From the NCBI GenBank assembly GCA_017629325.1, contig JAGBXL010000118.1, positions 1 to 5,060 of the forward strand: a stretch of DNA of 5,060 nt, read 5' to 3'. Source of the DNA: Clostridia bacterium. Its GTDB lineage: Bacteria > Bacillota > Clostridia > UMGS1810. Each line of letters opens with the position of its first letter. The first letter of the stretch is position 1. This document shows, piece by piece, positions 4,602-5,060 of this stretch. The position numbers were made by a program, and so were the translations under genes. A model generated the notes under the pieces. It ran no database searches, was not told the DNA's origin, and worked only from the letters and a program-made list of their open reading frames with translations.

Positions 4602-5060
4602 TTATTTAATGTTAAGTCCGGTATCCTCCGAGATACCAAGCACAATGTTCATATTCTGTATAGCAGCACCCGATGCACCTTTTCCAAGGTTATCGTATCT
4701 TGCAACAAGAGTAAATCTTTCGCTATTGCCAAAAACACTTATCTGCATATCGTCTCTCATTGCAAATTCACCGGCAGAAAGAAATCCGTCTTCATCTGCA
4801 TTATCGCAGAATTTAACAATATTTCCTGTGTAATAGTTTTTGTATATTTCTTTTATATTTTCAATATTTCCCTTAACTTCGTTTTTAGAAAGGGGAACAA
4901 CAACTTCCATTCCTGCATAATAAGAAGAAACAATCGGGCAAAAAACAGGTGCAGATTTAATACCTGTTAATTTTATCATTTCGGGAAGGTGCTTGTGGCT
5001 CTGATTTAATCCATACATTCTGGGAGCTAAAAGGGTATCCTTTCTTTCAGGTGCATCATA
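4602..5060 (-). CDS. argC: N-acetyl-gamma-glutamyl-phosphate reductase, type 2 form (partial, N-terminal half outside window)
   Basis: The frame runs from the right edge to a TAA at 4604-4602, giving the last 152 residues; type 2 enzymes are about 310 residues, so roughly half is missing. The enzyme reduces N-acetylglutamyl phosphate to the semialdehyde with NADPH. Visible landmarks of the fragment are YDAPER at its first residues, the conserved YGLNQSHKHLPEM (16-28) and the C-terminal NLGKGASGAAIQN (124-136). The HKHLPE motif and short C-terminal part match the less common type 2 (TIGR01851-like) family rather than the roughly 345-residue form of B. subtilis. The catalytic cysteine and the NADP-binding domain lie beyond the edge. 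An internal Met (5018) is not the start, because the conserved frame continues upstream of it. Confidence 0.94.
   Translation of the reverse strand, partial: YDAPERKDTLLAPRMYGLNQSHKHLPEMIKLTGIKSAPVFCPIVSSYYAGMEVVVPLSKNEVKGNIENIKEIYKNYYTGNIVKFCDNADEDGFLSAGEFAMRDDMQISVFGNSERFTLVARYDNLGKGASGAAIQNMNIVLGISEDTGLNIK

Larger units (their letters stand above)
238..5060 (-). other. argCJBDF operon (5' end outside window)
   Basis: Five arginine genes lie on one strand with gaps of 28 bases (argC-argJ), 96 bases (argJ-argB), a 4-base overlap (argB-argD) and 2 bases (argD-argF). They cover every step from glutamate to citrulline except carbamoyl-phosphate synthesis. argG, argH and carAB are not in the window. 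No promoter or ArgR-type operator is visible, as expected because the transcription start should lie upstream of argC beyond base 5060. The argJ-argB gap is the only internal place with room for a processing site or a secondary promoter. I see no convincing minus-strand -35/-10 pair there. Confidence 0.9.

Noticed and set aside
4574..4645. Longer argJ starting at a TTG inside argC
   Set aside because: The ATG at 4573 has a good ribosome binding site and gives the usual family N-terminus. The extension would overlap argC and has no family resemblance.

Overview
This window is most of an arginine-biosynthesis operon transcribed leftward (minus strand): argC (3' half, cut by the right edge), argJ, argB, argD and argF, in that order of transcription. 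The AT-rich composition, AGGAGG/AAAGGA-type ribosome binding sites, compact argCJBDF order without carAB, and protein character all suggest a Firmicute, most likely an uncultured or gut-type Clostridia member. The assignment is an inference from style, not from a marker gene.

Layout, left to right. Bases 1-123 hold the 3' end of a plus-strand reading frame with one hydrophobic segment, not identified, convergent with the operon. Bases 124-237 are the intergenic region downstream of argF; it holds a strong hairpin (170-196) flanked by two inward-facing arrays of 7-base repeats and probably terminates transcription. Then come argF (238-1221), argD (1224-2396), argB (2393-3262), a 96-base gap containing another 7-base repeat array and a hairpin (3263-3358), argJ (3359-4573), a 28-base gap, and argC (4602 to the edge). 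The promoter, any ArgR operator and the start of argC lie outside the window to the right.

Together the five enzymes convert glutamate to citrulline by the cyclic acetyl-recycling route. ArgJ moves the acetyl group from N-acetylornithine to glutamate, ArgB phosphorylates N-acetylglutamate, ArgC reduces it, ArgD transaminates it, and ArgF carbamoylates ornithine. ArgB carries the N-terminal extension typical of arginine-inhibited kinases, as expected for a cyclic pathway. argB-argD-argF are tightly coupled: an ATGA overlap and a 2-base gap, with each downstream ribosome binding site inside the previous gene.

The five genes are ordinary. The least expected signal is the heptad-repeat-plus-hairpin structure that occurs directly behind two different stop codons (argF and argJ). 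Both hairpins have imperfections that become G-U pairs only in the minus-strand RNA. I do not recognise this as a named element, though similar short-period repeats may well be dispersed in the host genome.
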